64,000 nt of DNA from Nisaea denitrificans DSM 18348 (GTDB taxonomy: Bacteria > Pseudomonadota > Alphaproteobacteria > Thalassobaculales > Thalassobaculaceae): assembly GCF_000426505.1 (NCBI RefSeq), contig NZ_AUFM01000011.1:1054001-1118000 (forward strand). The letters are read 5' to 3'. The notes under the pieces were generated by a model. That model did no database searches. It was given only the letters and a program-made list of their open reading frames with translations, and was not told where the DNA came from. Position numbers and translations under genes: made by a program. Of this stretch, positions 36,847 through 46,129 are shown one piece after another. Position 1 is the first letter of the stretch. Each line of letters opens with the position of its first letter.

Positions 36847-37194
36847 ATGAGCGTTGTCATCTATCACAATCCGCGCTGCTCCAAGTCAAGGCAGACGCTG
36901 GAACTGCTGCGGAGCAACGGAGTCGCGCCGGAGATCCGGGAGTATCTGAAATCCCCGCCGAGTGTTTCGGAGATCGAGGAGGTTCTGGGGCTTCTCAGCA
37001 TCGAGCCAGTGGATCTGATGCGGCGCAAGGAAGCACCGTTCAAGGAACTCGGCCTCGGCGACGGCTCAAAGGATCGTGCATCGCTTATTCAGGCGATGCA
37101 CGACAACCCGATCCTGATCGAGCGCCCAATCGTCATCGCCAACGGCAAGGCCGCCATCGGCCGTCCGCCGGAAGACGTGCTTAAAATCCTTTAG
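36847..37194 (+). CDS. arsC: ArsC-family (glutaredoxin-type) arsenate reductase-like protein
   Basis: A 115-residue ArsC/Spx-fold protein: YHNPRCSKSRQTLELL places the nucleophilic Cys11; FKELGLGD near 60-67 and IERPIVIANGKAAIGRPPE near 91-109 are standard. Glutaredoxin-type arsenate reductases reduce arsenate to arsenite, but no arsenic-resistance genes lie nearby, so it may act on another oxidised thiol or be a general reductase. Fourteen bases follow the hydratase gene; likely the end of that transcript. Confidence 0.88.
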   Translation: MSVVIYHNPRCSKSRQTLELLRSNGVAPEIREYLKSPPSVSEIEEVLGLLSIEPVDLMRRKEAPFKELGLGDGSKDRASLIQAMHDNPILIERPIVIANGKAAIGRPPEDVLKIL

Positions 37195-37203
37195 GCGACG
37201 GGG

Positions 37204-38373
37204 TCAATAAACCTCGATCCAGGCCGGGTTCCGCTCGGATTCTGTAAGCTCCCGAAGATGCGCGACCATACAAGGCCGCGTGCCGCCGCAGGGTGGGGAG
37301 TCGGAGACATGCACGCACGGTGAGCACGGCAGCTTCCGATAGTGCACAGCCTCGTCGACACCCGGCAGGTCCTGTAACAACGTCCCGGGATCGGTCGGGC
37401 CCCAATAGGAGGTGGTCGGCACGCCGATCTGCCGGGCAATATGCAGCAAACCGGTATCAATGCTCCAGAACCGGTCCTGCTTCGCAATTTCCGCCGCGCA
37501 GTCCCGTAACGGCCAGCGCCCGCACGCATTGTCGATCCCGGCATCGGGAAGCGCTCTGCGGAGCGCATCGGCGATCACATCGCCCTTCTCCTTGTCGCCC
37601 GGCCCGCCAAACAGGGTGATGGAGACCTTCCGGTCCTTCAGATGACGCGTGGCGAGTGCTGCCCATTCATCGGCACTGAACATCCGCTCCAGCGCGAGAT
37701 CGGAGCAAAAACAGGCAAGGCCGAGCCTGAGTGTCTCCCCCGCCGTATCCGGCTTCCGCGCAATATCGTTCGCTGCGAAGAAAGTTGCACGGCACTCATC
37801 CATCGAGGGGATATCTGCGCCGAGCGCGCGGGCAATCTGCTCATAATGCTTCGGCGCCGAGCCGGACCGGTTGAAATAGAAGAGATGGGTTGAAAGCCCT
37901 TTTCGCCAATAGGCGCTTTCCAGGTAAAAACAGATCCTGTTGCGGGCGAAGCTCATCAGACAAAACACGGTCGAGAGGCGGCTATAAACCTCAAGGTCAA
38001 TGATCGTGTCGCACCGGATGACGGCAAAAAGCGCCCGTACGCCACTCTGAGCGAGACGAAAAACGGAACCGCCATCCTCTACGGAAATGATTTCGTCAAA
38101 CACACCCAGCAACTCGGCGAACTGCCGGGTCGCGCCGGTGCAGATCAGTCTGAGACGACGGTCCGGATAGCGGCGCTTGAGACCAAGCAGAGCCGGAAGC
38201 GCCAGAACAAGGCTCCCTCCGCCGAGCATCTTGACAATGACGATGTCACCGCGTGGCTGGATGTCATGATCCCGGCTCAGCAGCATGCCGAGCAATCGTG
38301 CGAGCGGCTTCAGGATAAAGATCGCCGCCCCTCCAAGGACGGCATCGAGGCGTTGTTTCGCCCGTAAGTTCAT
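37204..38373 (-). CDS. GT9-family glycosyltransferase (heptosyltransferase-like)
   Basis: A 389-residue GT-B enzyme of family 9. The N-terminal GDIVIVKMLGGGSLVLALPAL (shortened: IVKMLGGGSLVLALP) and C-terminal SIDTGLLHIARQIGVPT (with the conserved D-T-G-xx-H-x-A) and YWGPTDPGTL motifs are clear. The N-terminal ~40 residues are hydrophobic and may touch the membrane. It is the last gene of the five-gene export operon, three bases after the flippase-like gene. It may add a heptose or similar sugar to a core oligosaccharide or glycolipid; the acceptor is unknown. Unusually Cys-rich near the end (CSPCVHVSDSPPCGGTRPC). Confidence 0.88.
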   Translation of the reverse strand: MNLRAKQRLDAVLGGAAIFILKPLARLLGMLLSRDHDIQPRGDIVIVKMLGGGSLVLALPALLGLKRRYPDRRLRLICTGATRQFAELLGVFDEIISVEDGGSVFRLAQSGVRALFAVIRCDTIIDLEVYSRLSTVFCLMSFARNRICFYLESAYWRKGLSTHLFYFNRSGSAPKHYEQIARALGADIPSMDECRATFFAANDIARKPDTAGETLRLGLACFCSDLALERMFSADEWAALATRHLKDRKVSITLFGGPGDKEKGDVIADALRRALPDAGIDNACGRWPLRDCAAEIAKQDRFWSIDTGLLHIARQIGVPTTSYWGPTDPGTLLQDLPGVDEAVHYRKLPCSPCVHVSDSPPCGGTRPCMVAHLRELTESERNPAWIEVY

Positions 38374-38376
38374 ACG

Positions 38377-39360
38377 TCAGTCTTCCCGCTCGGACAGGTT
38401 TGCATTTTCCGCCGCATAGACCGCGAGTTTATGCCGTTCGGAGCCTTGCAGCAGAAAGGCAATTCCGCAGGCCACGCCGCCGACGAGAGACAGCCCGCCC
38501 CACACCAGTGAAACGAGCAAGCCGGTCTCCGCCGAAACGCCTATCAGTCCAAGCGCAAATACCATGGCCCCTTCCCGAACGCCCCATCCTGCGATCGAGA
38601 TCGGCAGCGCCAGGGTCAGCAGAACCGGCAAAGTCAGCCCGAGCATCGTGAAGAAATCCACATTCGCGCCGGCTGCCAGCGCGATCAGCCAGACACAGGC
38701 AGCGGTAGAAAGCTGGGTCAACAGGCCGAAACCCGCGATCCGGAAACTTGCCGCTCCTTTAGACCAGAGCAGGTCCGCGTTGCGGGCAATTGGCCCAAGG
38801 CGCCGCGTAAACCGGTTCATCTCAAGCAATTTCGCCACGGGCCGCGCGACGAAAAAGAAGACGGGTATAGAGACGGCGGCGGCACAGACCAAAACGGTCA
38901 GGGAGCCCACAATCGGGCCACCGGGCAGGATATCCACAAGGCGTGGCAGCATCGCCAGCAGCAACAAGATCAGGATCAGCAGGGCTGCGACCCGGTCGAG
39001 CAGAACCGACGAAACGGCCTTCCCCCAACCGTTTCCGACGCGTCCGGTACTCCAGACACGGTAGGCATCGCCTCCAAGAGCGGATGGCAGCATCTGGTTA
39101 AGAAATACCCCGACCAGGTGCACTCGGAATACCTCCCGCCACGCCAGCGGGAAATCGAGCAATTTCAGAATTTCGAACCATCGTAGTGCGCCGACCGGAT
39201 ATTGCAGCACCAATGCACCGAACGCCGCCAGAACGAAAATCGGGTCAAGCGTGATAACGGCGTCGAACAAGGCGTCCCGGTCGATAGACCCAAGAACCCA
39301 ATAAAGCAGCCCGCCGCTGACGAGCAGTTTCAGTCCGAGAAGGCCAATCGAGCGCGTCAT
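38377..39360 (-). CDS. Flippase-like integral membrane protein (lysylphosphatidylglycerol synthase TM-type)
   Basis: A 327-residue polytopic protein with about eight hydrophobic helices. LRWFEILKLLDFPLAWREVFR with GVFLNQMLPSALGGDAYRVW (shortened) near 55-95 is the hallmark of the UPF0104/LPG-synthase transmembrane family, and PISIAGWGVREGAMVFALGLIG-type motif near 255-275 is also conserved. Relatives move or use lipid-linked substrates, as in hopanoid or glycolipid transport. It overlaps the 1003-residue gene by four bases (ATGA). Probable lipid-handling partner of the export operon. Confidence 0.85.
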   Translation of the reverse strand: MTRSIGLLGLKLLVSGGLLYWVLGSIDRDALFDAVITLDPIFVLAAFGALVLQYPVGALRWFEILKLLDFPLAWREVFRVHLVGVFLNQMLPSALGGDAYRVWSTGRVGNGWGKAVSSVLLDRVAALLILILLLLAMLPRLVDILPGGPIVGSLTVLVCAAAVSIPVFFFVARPVAKLLEMNRFTRRLGPIARNADLLWSKGAASFRIAGFGLLTQLSTAACVWLIALAAGANVDFFTMLGLTLPVLLTLALPISIAGWGVREGAMVFALGLIGVSAETGLLVSLVWGGLSLVGGVACGIAFLLQGSERHKLAVYAAENANLSERED

Positions 39361-42300
39361 CGTCGGTCTGTCCCGGCGGCAGCACGGGACGCGAACCGGA
39401 AGCTCCCGACAGTTGCTGCGCCGCAGCGCTGATCGATTTCAAGCTCGAGCCGGAAGCCACCGGCGCTTCCCTGCAGCAATGTCATAGGGTCTGCGTCCAG
39501 AGGCACGACATGTTCTCCCGGCAGCAAGTCGAAATCCAGGTAACCGCCATGATCTGCGATCACCCTGCCTGATCCAAGGGGTGGTCGACCATCATTGGGT
39601 CCAACGCAGTTCAGCTCGAACATCAGCAAACCGGCTGCCCCTTTCGTTCCCTCCGCAATATCGAACACAGAGTGACCGGGGCCAATCTCAAAGACCCCGG
39701 AGGTCATGTCTTTTATACCGGTTCCAAAAGGCTCTACATCGGGTTCAACGATATCCCGGAAAAACTCTTCATAACCGGAGGCCTGGGTCGAATGCCCCCA
39801 TACGCTTGGCAGGCGCACGAGTTTCGGCGGGGCAAAGACTTGCCGCAATAATGCGAACTGCTCAGCTTTAACTGGAGCTGGTCCGCTCAATCGATCAGGC
39901 GTAACCGCGAATATGAACGGGCCGCGCTGTACGACCTGATAGGGTCCTGATCTGAGCCTGGAGAAAACCCAGTCCGCCAGGATTGGCGCGCGCAATTGCA
40001 CCGTAAAGGGACCGGTGCCGCTCGGAAGGGTTCCCAGCAGCAACACGGGCGGCGGGCCACGCTCCAGCCGGGTCACTGAACGCATCTGCATGGCTTCAGC
40101 CGGCATGGTCAGGAACGCACCGCTCTCAATCGGCACCGATCTGCCGGTATAGAAGTAATGAGCATTCGCGTTTGTCAGGTCGAGATAGGTTTCTTCTGGC
40201 TGCAGCCATCCGTCGAGCGCAGCCTTCAGAACGGAAATCCGCTCGACGAGTGCCGGATGAACAAGCGTTCGACCGAACGCAGGAATACCTGTAGCCACGC
40301 CATCCACACTCATTTTTCCGTTAACCGCAGGCGATGTCGCCGTGGGCGCGGCAAAGACACTGCGAAAACCCGGATGGTGTCCGAACGCCGGCGCCAACAG
40401 CCCAAGCATCAGAGAAATTCCGACCATTGCCGTAACCCGCGACCAGCGCGGCAGATGGATCGCAAGCGGCAGGCAGATCATTGCTAGAGCAAATACGGTC
40501 AACGCACCGCCCCGTGACGGACCACCCGCATCGATGCGGCCAATCGTGTGCGGGATCACCAGGAACAGAAAGAGCGCTGATGTGAAGGCAAGCACCGCTC
40601 TCGGATCATCCGTCAGAACCTCATGGATGGCACGTCGCCGCAGCCAAATCCTCGGCACAGAAAAGAGGAACAGAACCAGCATAGCCGGGAGCCACAAGGT
40701 CCGGAGCAACTCCCAGAAGGCGCCATTGACCGGCCAGTCATGGGCCAGGCTACGGGCCCAATCCAAGCCATGAACCGCACCGTATAACGGCCTGTTCTCC
40801 AGCATGAACTGGATTTGCGCGATTACCACTTTCCCGGGTCCCATCAACAGGGAAACACCGCAGATCGCGACCACACAAGTAGCGGCAATAGCCAGCAGGC
40901 GCGGCTCAGTGCGGAGACCCCGGACAAGATGCACCAGGGCAACCGGTGCAAACGCAACCACCAGCATTGCTCCCGGCCCCGGCGCCAGCAGGACCAGTGC
41001 GGTCCCGGTCAGGAAGTAGGCGAAGAGCCATCGTACAGGTGCCCGCTGTAGCTGCTTGCCGGTCAACAGGACCAAGCCGCAGAAGATGGCGACAAAAATT
41101 GTATAGCGCCCGGTAACCGGAAAAAGCAGCAGCGACAGCAAGGCCGGTAGAGGACCGCCAATCCAGCTCAAGGCGAAAGCGGCAGCGATGCAGCTTATCC
41201 CCCGCACCAGTTGCCGCGCTTCCGGAAATCCCGCGAGGGTACCGTCCAGTAGCAGGTCGTTTGCCATTCCGCTGAAATAGTCGACCAACCCGTGGGACGG
41301 GCTGTAATCGATATACGGCACTTTGCCGAACGAGACCCATTGCTGCCACGGGATCAACCATTCGCCGTGGTGATAGTAATCGAGAGGGTTGTCCATGCCG
41401 TATGGCGTCGGCTGGCCAGAAGCGAACAGCACCAGTACGGCAATCGCACCGACACTCACGGCGGGGATGGCAAGGCCTCCCTGCCCGCGCTCTTCCCTGA
41501 GCCATGCCGCTACGAGACAGACATACCCGGCAATAGCCAGCAGCGTGAGAATGATAATAAACCCGGTGCTCAATGGAGCTATACGCGGCCATGGCAAACC
41601 GGCCTCGGACGGCGGCAGGATGAGCGCGAAAATGGCAAGCGGGAGTCCAGCCTGCGCGATCAGGTTCAATCGGCGCAAGGCCCTCGCTCGATCCAGTACC
41701 CGAAGCTTGTCCAAGAGCACCAGGAGTCCTGCACCGAAGGCGCCAGACAGGACAACCGCCGCCCCGAGAACGACGAAACGGAGCGTCAGGACATCCTGCA
41801 ATAGGAACAGGCGTGACGCTGCCACACAAAGCGCAATCCAGGAGAACCCGGCAAACATGGCGGCGGTAACGGTATTTCCAACCGATGCCGAGAAGTCCAT
41901 CTCGCGACGAGCCTCGCAGTACCGCCAAGCGATACATGAGAACAGCAACAAGGCGATCAGCAGAACGGAAAGCCAGACCAGGTTGAGATCGGCGAAATAA
42001 GGCGGCGAAGCGAAGGGCTTTCCAAGCACTTGTCCGCCACACAAGACAATGGCCGGCAAACAGCAATAGGCCAAGTACTCCCGAAACAGCGCAATCATCC
42101 CAGCATCGACTAATGCACGGGATCGGACCTGCACAATTCCGGCGAATGCAGCAATCGTCCCCGCTACAGCCAACCAGACAAAAAGGAAGTCCAGCCGCTT
42201 GCCCGCACCGGAAAAGGTCAGCTCGCCAACCACAAGTGCTGGATGCGGTTCGGACGCTGCCGGAAAGAGCACGACAGAAAACGCCGCAAACGCCAAGCCA

Positions 42301-42368
42301 ACGCAGAGCGCGGCGGCGAATTCGCTCCAGTGGAGCCCGGCGGCAGCCTCACTGTCAGGAAGAGCCAT
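39357..42368 (-). CDS. Large polytopic membrane protein of unknown family (possible GT-C-like transferase)
   Basis: A 1003-residue protein. About 17 hydrophobic segments fill residues ~15-665, then a ~340-residue soluble C-terminal region that ends in a beta-rich part (GYLDFDLLPGEHVVPL, FRLELEIDQRCG). A large loop near 330-365 contains WVSFGKVPYIDYSPSHG, like the GxxPYxDxxxxHG motif in loops of GT-C membrane glycosyltransferases. Two cell-surface-type topology features and the neighbours Wzm, Wzt, a flippase-like protein and a GT9 enzyme suggest a sugar or glycolipid transferase that acts outside the membrane. I do not recognise the family. Start ATG at 42368 is five bases after wzt. Confidence 0.75.
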   Translation of the reverse strand: MALPDSEAAAGLHWSEFAAALCVGLAFAAFSVVLFPAASEPHPALVVGELTFSGAGKRLDFLFVWLAVAGTIAAFAGIVQVRSRALVDAGMIALFREYLAYCCLPAIVLCGGQVLGKPFASPPYFADLNLVWLSVLLIALLLFSCIAWRYCEARREMDFSASVGNTVTAAMFAGFSWIALCVAASRLFLLQDVLTLRFVVLGAAVVLSGAFGAGLLVLLDKLRVLDRARALRRLNLIAQAGLPLAIFALILPPSEAGLPWPRIAPLSTGFIIILTLLAIAGYVCLVAAWLREERGQGGLAIPAVSVGAIAVLVLFASGQPTPYGMDNPLDYYHHGEWLIPWQQWVSFGKVPYIDYSPSHGLVDYFSGMANDLLLDGTLAGFPEARQLVRGISCIAAAFALSWIGGPLPALLSLLLFPVTGRYTIFVAIFCGLVLLTGKQLQRAPVRWLFAYFLTGTALVLLAPGPGAMLVVAFAPVALVHLVRGLRTEPRLLAIAATCVVAICGVSLLMGPGKVVIAQIQFMLENRPLYGAVHGLDWARSLAHDWPVNGAFWELLRTLWLPAMLVLFLFSVPRIWLRRRAIHEVLTDDPRAVLAFTSALFLFLVIPHTIGRIDAGGPSRGGALTVFALAMICLPLAIHLPRWSRVTAMVGISLMLGLLAPAFGHHPGFRSVFAAPTATSPAVNGKMSVDGVATGIPAFGRTLVHPALVERISVLKAALDGWLQPEETYLDLTNANAHYFYTGRSVPIESGAFLTMPAEAMQMRSVTRLERGPPPVLLLGTLPSGTGPFTVQLRAPILADWVFSRLRSGPYQVVQRGPFIFAVTPDRLSGPAPVKAEQFALLRQVFAPPKLVRLPSVWGHSTQASGYEEFFRDIVEPDVEPFGTGIKDMTSGVFEIGPGHSVFDIAEGTKGAAGLLMFELNCVGPNDGRPPLGSGRVIADHGGYLDFDLLPGEHVVPLDADPMTLLQGSAGGFRLELEIDQRCGAATVGSFRFASRAAAGTDRR

Positions 42369-42373
42369 CTCGT

Positions 42374-43720
42374 TCAGTTGCTCCGCCGACTGACGCTCGG
42401 CACAATCTCAAGCGCAACAATCCCGGTGATCGTGTCGTCATCATCCGGCAGGACCTTGAACATGGCCGCGTCCATGATCCGGTGCAGGGACTTGCGTTCG
42501 TTCTCGTAAAGTCCGTTCACTCCGGCATTCAGGAAGTAGGTCCCCGCGGTCAGATTGCATTCAAATTCAAAACTGACATCGACTTCCTCGCCAGCCCGGT
42601 AATCCGGCAGACCGCGCCGCAGACTGTCCGTTGTCCGGCCAGCCAACAGAACGCCCTGGATAGTCTTGATCATCATCGCGCACATGACCTGCTCGCGATC
42701 TTCCAGGAAGCGAACCTTGTACCGGAAGGCATAGTGCCTGCCGCGTACCAGGAGATTGACCGCTTCACCGTCCAGGGTTTCGATACGCGGCTGGCTGATC
42801 TCTGCCCCGAGGCTGACATAGGCCGTGCGGCTTTCCGGCACCATTTCCGTATCGAGGGCTTCTTTCGATTCCTCGCGCCCGGACTCATCGCGGCGGGCTT
42901 CTTCATCGCGACGGATTTCCTCGCGCACAGCGTCAAACTGCGCAGCCGGTGCATGGGTCAGCTTGTGATAACTGGAAATCACCCTCTTCGGATCGCCGTC
43001 CATCAGCATTTGACCGTGGTCCAAGAGCACCGCCCGGTCGCAAAGCTGGGTAATCATCCCAGCCGCGTGGCTGACGAAGAGGATCGTGGTGCCGCGCCGG
43101 CGCATTTCCTCGATCCGGGCAAAGCACTTCCGCTGGAAACCTTCATCTCCGACAGCAAGCGCCTCATCGACAATGAAAATTTCCGGATCGACGCTGACCG
43201 CAACCGCAAAAGCGAGGCGGACATACATCCCGCTCGAATAAGTCTCAACGGGCCGATCGAGGAAATCGGCAAGGCCGGAAAACGCGACAATATCGTCGAA
43301 CTTCCCGTCGATCTCCTCTTTCGAAAGACCGAGGATTGCCCCGTTCATATAGATGTTTTCGCGTCCGCTCGCCGCCGGATTGAAGCCCGCCCCGAGTTCA
43401 AGCAACGCGGAGACCCGGCCGTTGACTGCGGCTTCTCCCTCAGTCGCGTTCAGTAGTCCCGCTACGATCTGCAGCAGCGTGGATTTACCAGAGCCGTTCC
43501 GGCCGATAATCCCGACCGTCTCTCCCCGCCCGACCCTGAAGGTCACGTTGTCCAGAGCCACAAAAGGCGTGAAGAAGGTCCGCCGTCCCCGGAAGATCGC
43601 CTGCTTCAGCCGGTCGAGCGGCTGGTTGTAGACATTAAAGACCTTCCGAACGCCCCGAATGTCGATGGCAACATCCGTGTCCGTCCGCAGCACAGCGCTG
43701 TCATTGGTCTGATTGTTCAT
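42374..43720 (-). CDS. wzt: Wzt-like ABC transporter ATPase with C-terminal cargo domain
   Basis: A 448-residue protein. Residues ~15-250 are an ABC ATPase of the teichoic/O-antigen type: Walker A GRNGSGKST, GRVSALLELGAGFNPAASGREN-type H-loop region (shortened: LLELGAGFNPAASGREN), signature YSSGMYVRLAFA and Walker B IFIVDEALAVGD. A charged linker (EEIRRDEEARRDESGREE) near 265-285 joins a C-terminal beta domain (about 300-448), the Wzt-C type that selects the exported glycan's capped end. It forms the exporter with the Wzm-like permease encoded just upstream. Different C-domains give different cargo specificity. Confidence 0.93.
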   Translation of the reverse strand: MNNQTNDSAVLRTDTDVAIDIRGVRKVFNVYNQPLDRLKQAIFRGRRTFFTPFVALDNVTFRVGRGETVGIIGRNGSGKSTLLQIVAGLLNATEGEAAVNGRVSALLELGAGFNPAASGRENIYMNGAILGLSKEEIDGKFDDIVAFSGLADFLDRPVETYSSGMYVRLAFAVAVSVDPEIFIVDEALAVGDEGFQRKCFARIEEMRRRGTTILFVSHAAGMITQLCDRAVLLDHGQMLMDGDPKRVISSYHKLTHAPAAQFDAVREEIRRDEEARRDESGREESKEALDTEMVPESRTAYVSLGAEISQPRIETLDGEAVNLLVRGRHYAFRYKVRFLEDREQVMCAMMIKTIQGVLLAGRTTDSLRRGLPDYRAGEEVDVSFEFECNLTAGTYFLNAGVNGLYENERKSLHRIMDAAMFKVLPDDDDTITGIVALEIVPSVSRRSN

Positions 43721-43786
43721 GCGGCGATCACAATCCGGGATGGCGCAACTGTCGACAGGTTTGAAATACGGCTCATGACAGCGATC

Positions 43787-44647
43787 TTACATCACCTCGG
43801 CGAACCCGCGCTTCGTGCGCAGGAACCACCAGGCGCCAATCCACAGGCACACAACCGATCCGATGCTGTAATAGCCCAGCAGCGTCCAGTTAGGCAGCGT
43901 GCCCCAAAGCAGGACATCCCGTGTGGCATCGACCGGCAGCGTCAGGGGATTGAGCAATAGCAGCGGACGCACAGCCTCGGGCAGCAAGTCCGGGGGAAAC
44001 AGGATGGAGCTACCGAACAGCAGGATCGTCATCATGAAACCGAGCACTTGGCCGATATCCCGGATAAAGACGCCGAGCGACGCAACCAGCAAAGACAGAC
44101 CCGCCAACATGACAATGAATGGCAACCAGACCAGCGGCAACAGCAGCGCGGTCCAGTGCAACGGCACGCTGTAAGCCAGGATCACACCGACCAGCACGAC
44201 GAAGGCCATCAGCGCATTCACCAGGTTTCCGGCCAGAATCGCAATCGGCAGGATCTCCAACGGGAAGACAACGCGTTTCACGTAATTCGGGTTATCCAGC
44301 ACGGCCGACTGTGCCCGCAGCAGCGTTTCAGCCAACAGCACGTGCAGCAACAGTCCCGAGAACAGAACAATACCGTATGGAATGTTCGCCCGCTCCGGCA
44401 CCTCGCCGAAACGCACCTTGAAGATCAGGCCGAAGACCACGGAATAGACCAGGATCATCACCAGCGGATTGACCAGCGACCAGAGGAAGCCCAGCATTGT
44501 GTTCCGGTAGCGTGAAACCACCTCGTTGCGCACGAGGCTGCGCAGGATGAACCCGTTGCTGCGGAGGCTTCCAAACAGCGCGAATAGTGCGCCTGCCAGG
44601 CTGACAGGCTTGGTAGCCCGACCCGGTGCCGAAATGGCGCCGCCCAT
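43787..44647 (-). CDS. wzm: Wzm-like ABC-2 type permease
   Basis: A 286-residue polysaccharide/polyol-phosphate ABC permease with six hydrophobic helices. LVRNEVVSRYRNTMLGFLWSLVNPL (shortened: SRYRNTMLGFLWSLVNPL) near 42-60 is the classic amphipathic entry helix, and LLPLVWLPFIVMLAGLSLLV lies near 168-187. It moves the finished, lipid-linked glycan across the inner membrane with Wzt. First gene of the five-gene minus-strand operon; the promoter should lie in the 100 bases upstream (44648-44747). Confidence 0.92.
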   Translation of the reverse strand: MGGAISAPGRATKPVSLAGALFALFGSLRSNGFILRSLVRNEVVSRYRNTMLGFLWSLVNPLVMILVYSVVFGLIFKVRFGEVPERANIPYGIVLFSGLLLHVLLAETLLRAQSAVLDNPNYVKRVVFPLEILPIAILAGNLVNALMAFVVLVGVILAYSVPLHWTALLLPLVWLPFIVMLAGLSLLVASLGVFIRDIGQVLGFMMTILLFGSSILFPPDLLPEAVRPLLLLNPLTLPVDATRDVLLWGTLPNWTLLGYYSIGSVVCLWIGAWWFLRTKRGFAEVM

Positions 44648-44747
44648 GTTGTACTCCCGGTAACTAATATCTGGCGGGGACTGTTACACCGAATGGCCCC
44701 GAGGCGGAAGCGCTTGAGCCCATTGTGTTTCGTCGCAGCGGGACGCC

Positions 44748-46097
44748 TCAGCTATTCAGGCCTGCGAACATCGCCTCCATTTCGCGCCGGACCTTGACCG
44801 CATCGTCACTGTTATCGATCTCCACATCCGCCCATTTCAGACGCTCGCCTGTGACGACCGATCGTTTCATTTTGACGTTCTGCGCAAGGCCGAGCGGCAG
44901 GTAGCCTTCATCGAGCGAGGTCCGGGCCGGGGTTTGTTTACCCCAGACGCAGAACCCGCCCTCACCGTCCAGCATCTCGCCTTCGGCAATATCCCGCTTT
45001 GCCGTGGCGACCACGTCCGAGTTGAAGGCAACCGGCGAGCCGGTCGGCTCCCCCCTTAATGCAGCGGAGGCGACGGAAACACCCAGTTCGAGCCCGATCA
45101 TGTGGGTGGGCCGGTACAGCGAGGCGAAGCGGAAGCTGCTGTCCGGGAGCATGTGGTACTCCTCGAAACAATAGCGGGCGTAATCGGTCTCGCCCTCGAT
45201 AACGACGAACGTCCCGTATTGCAGATGGCCCTCCACGTCGGCGCCGTCCCTAGTCAGCGAGGAAACCACCTCGGTGGTGCCTGAATGGGTCAGCGTGCCG
45301 CCGTTCCCGACAGGTTTGCAGACCTCGGCCAGATCAAAGCGTGAGCATGGCGGGAAAGCCAGCCCGTCCGGCTGCGGTGTCAGTCCGGTAGCATTGCAGA
45401 CCGCGCTCATCTCGATGCCAGACTTTGTCCCGTCGATGAAGCTGTTGAACATTTTCGGATTGAGCCGGCCGCGTTTGACGACCTCGGGGTCCCAGCCGAA
45501 ATGATCCCAGACCGTGTCAGGCGTCGACTGATGGTAGCTGGGAAGATAGCGGGTTCCCTTCCCGGCCGAGACAACCTTGAAGCCGCAGGCGCGAGCCCAG
45601 TCGACATGTTCGGCAATCAGCGCCGGCTGATCGCCCCAGGCGAGGCTATAGACGGTTCCGGCAAGCTCCGCCTTTCGGGCCAGCAATGGTCCGGCCACTA
45701 CATCCGCCTCGACATTGACCATCACGACATGCAGGCCGTGGCTGATCGCCATCAGGCAATGGCGGATACCGGCGGCGGGATCGCCGGTCGCCTCGATCAG
45801 GACGTCGAGGCCGCCATCCCGGATCAGGGACGCGCTGTCATCTGTGATGAAGGTGCTTCGGTGCTTTTCGGCATCGTCGAAACTGCGGGCGGCGAACCGC
45901 TCCGCCTCCCAGCCGATATGGGTCAGGGTTTCCCCGGCCCGTGCCACATTGAGATCGGCGATGCCGACCACATGGATACCCTTGGTCAGGCGGGCCTGCG
46001 ACAGGTACATCGCGCCGAACTTGCCGCAGCCGATGATCCCGACTTTCACCGGATCGCCTGCGGCCTCCCTCTGCGCCAGCATACGTGACAGATTCAT
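44748..46097 (-). CDS. SAF-domain NAD(P)-dependent oxidoreductase (homoserine dehydrogenase-like)
   Basis: A 449-residue protein. The N-terminal Rossmann motif is VKVGIIGCGKFGAMYL near 18-33, followed by an oxidoreductase catalytic domain (about 130-330), and a C-terminal SAF domain (about 350-435; VATAKRDIAEGEMLDGEGG, LPLGLAQNVKMKRSVVTG). Proteins of this arrangement are often mislabelled flagellar FlgA or homoserine dehydrogenase. The SAF part resembles C-termini of altronate or sialic-acid enzymes, so a sugar-acid or amino-sugar substrate is possible. It follows the hydroxyacid dehydrogenase by 32 bases. GGGAGGGCGGG precedes the ATG. Confidence 0.8.
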   Translation of the reverse strand: MNLSRMLAQREAAGDPVKVGIIGCGKFGAMYLSQARLTKGIHVVGIADLNVARAGETLTHIGWEAERFAARSFDDAEKHRSTFITDDSASLIRDGGLDVLIEATGDPAAGIRHCLMAISHGLHVVMVNVEADVVAGPLLARKAELAGTVYSLAWGDQPALIAEHVDWARACGFKVVSAGKGTRYLPSYHQSTPDTVWDHFGWDPEVVKRGRLNPKMFNSFIDGTKSGIEMSAVCNATGLTPQPDGLAFPPCSRFDLAEVCKPVGNGGTLTHSGTTEVVSSLTRDGADVEGHLQYGTFVVIEGETDYARYCFEEYHMLPDSSFRFASLYRPTHMIGLELGVSVASAALRGEPTGSPVAFNSDVVATAKRDIAEGEMLDGEGGFCVWGKQTPARTSLDEGYLPLGLAQNVKMKRSVVTGERLKWADVEIDNSDDAVKVRREMEAMFAGLNS

Positions 46098-46129
46098 CCC
46101 GCCCTCCCTTGGTTTCAGGCCTTTGCAGC

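Noticed and set aside
42113-43456. Plus-strand open frame (447 codons) opposite wzt
   Set aside because: Antisense to a gene with complete ABC motifs.
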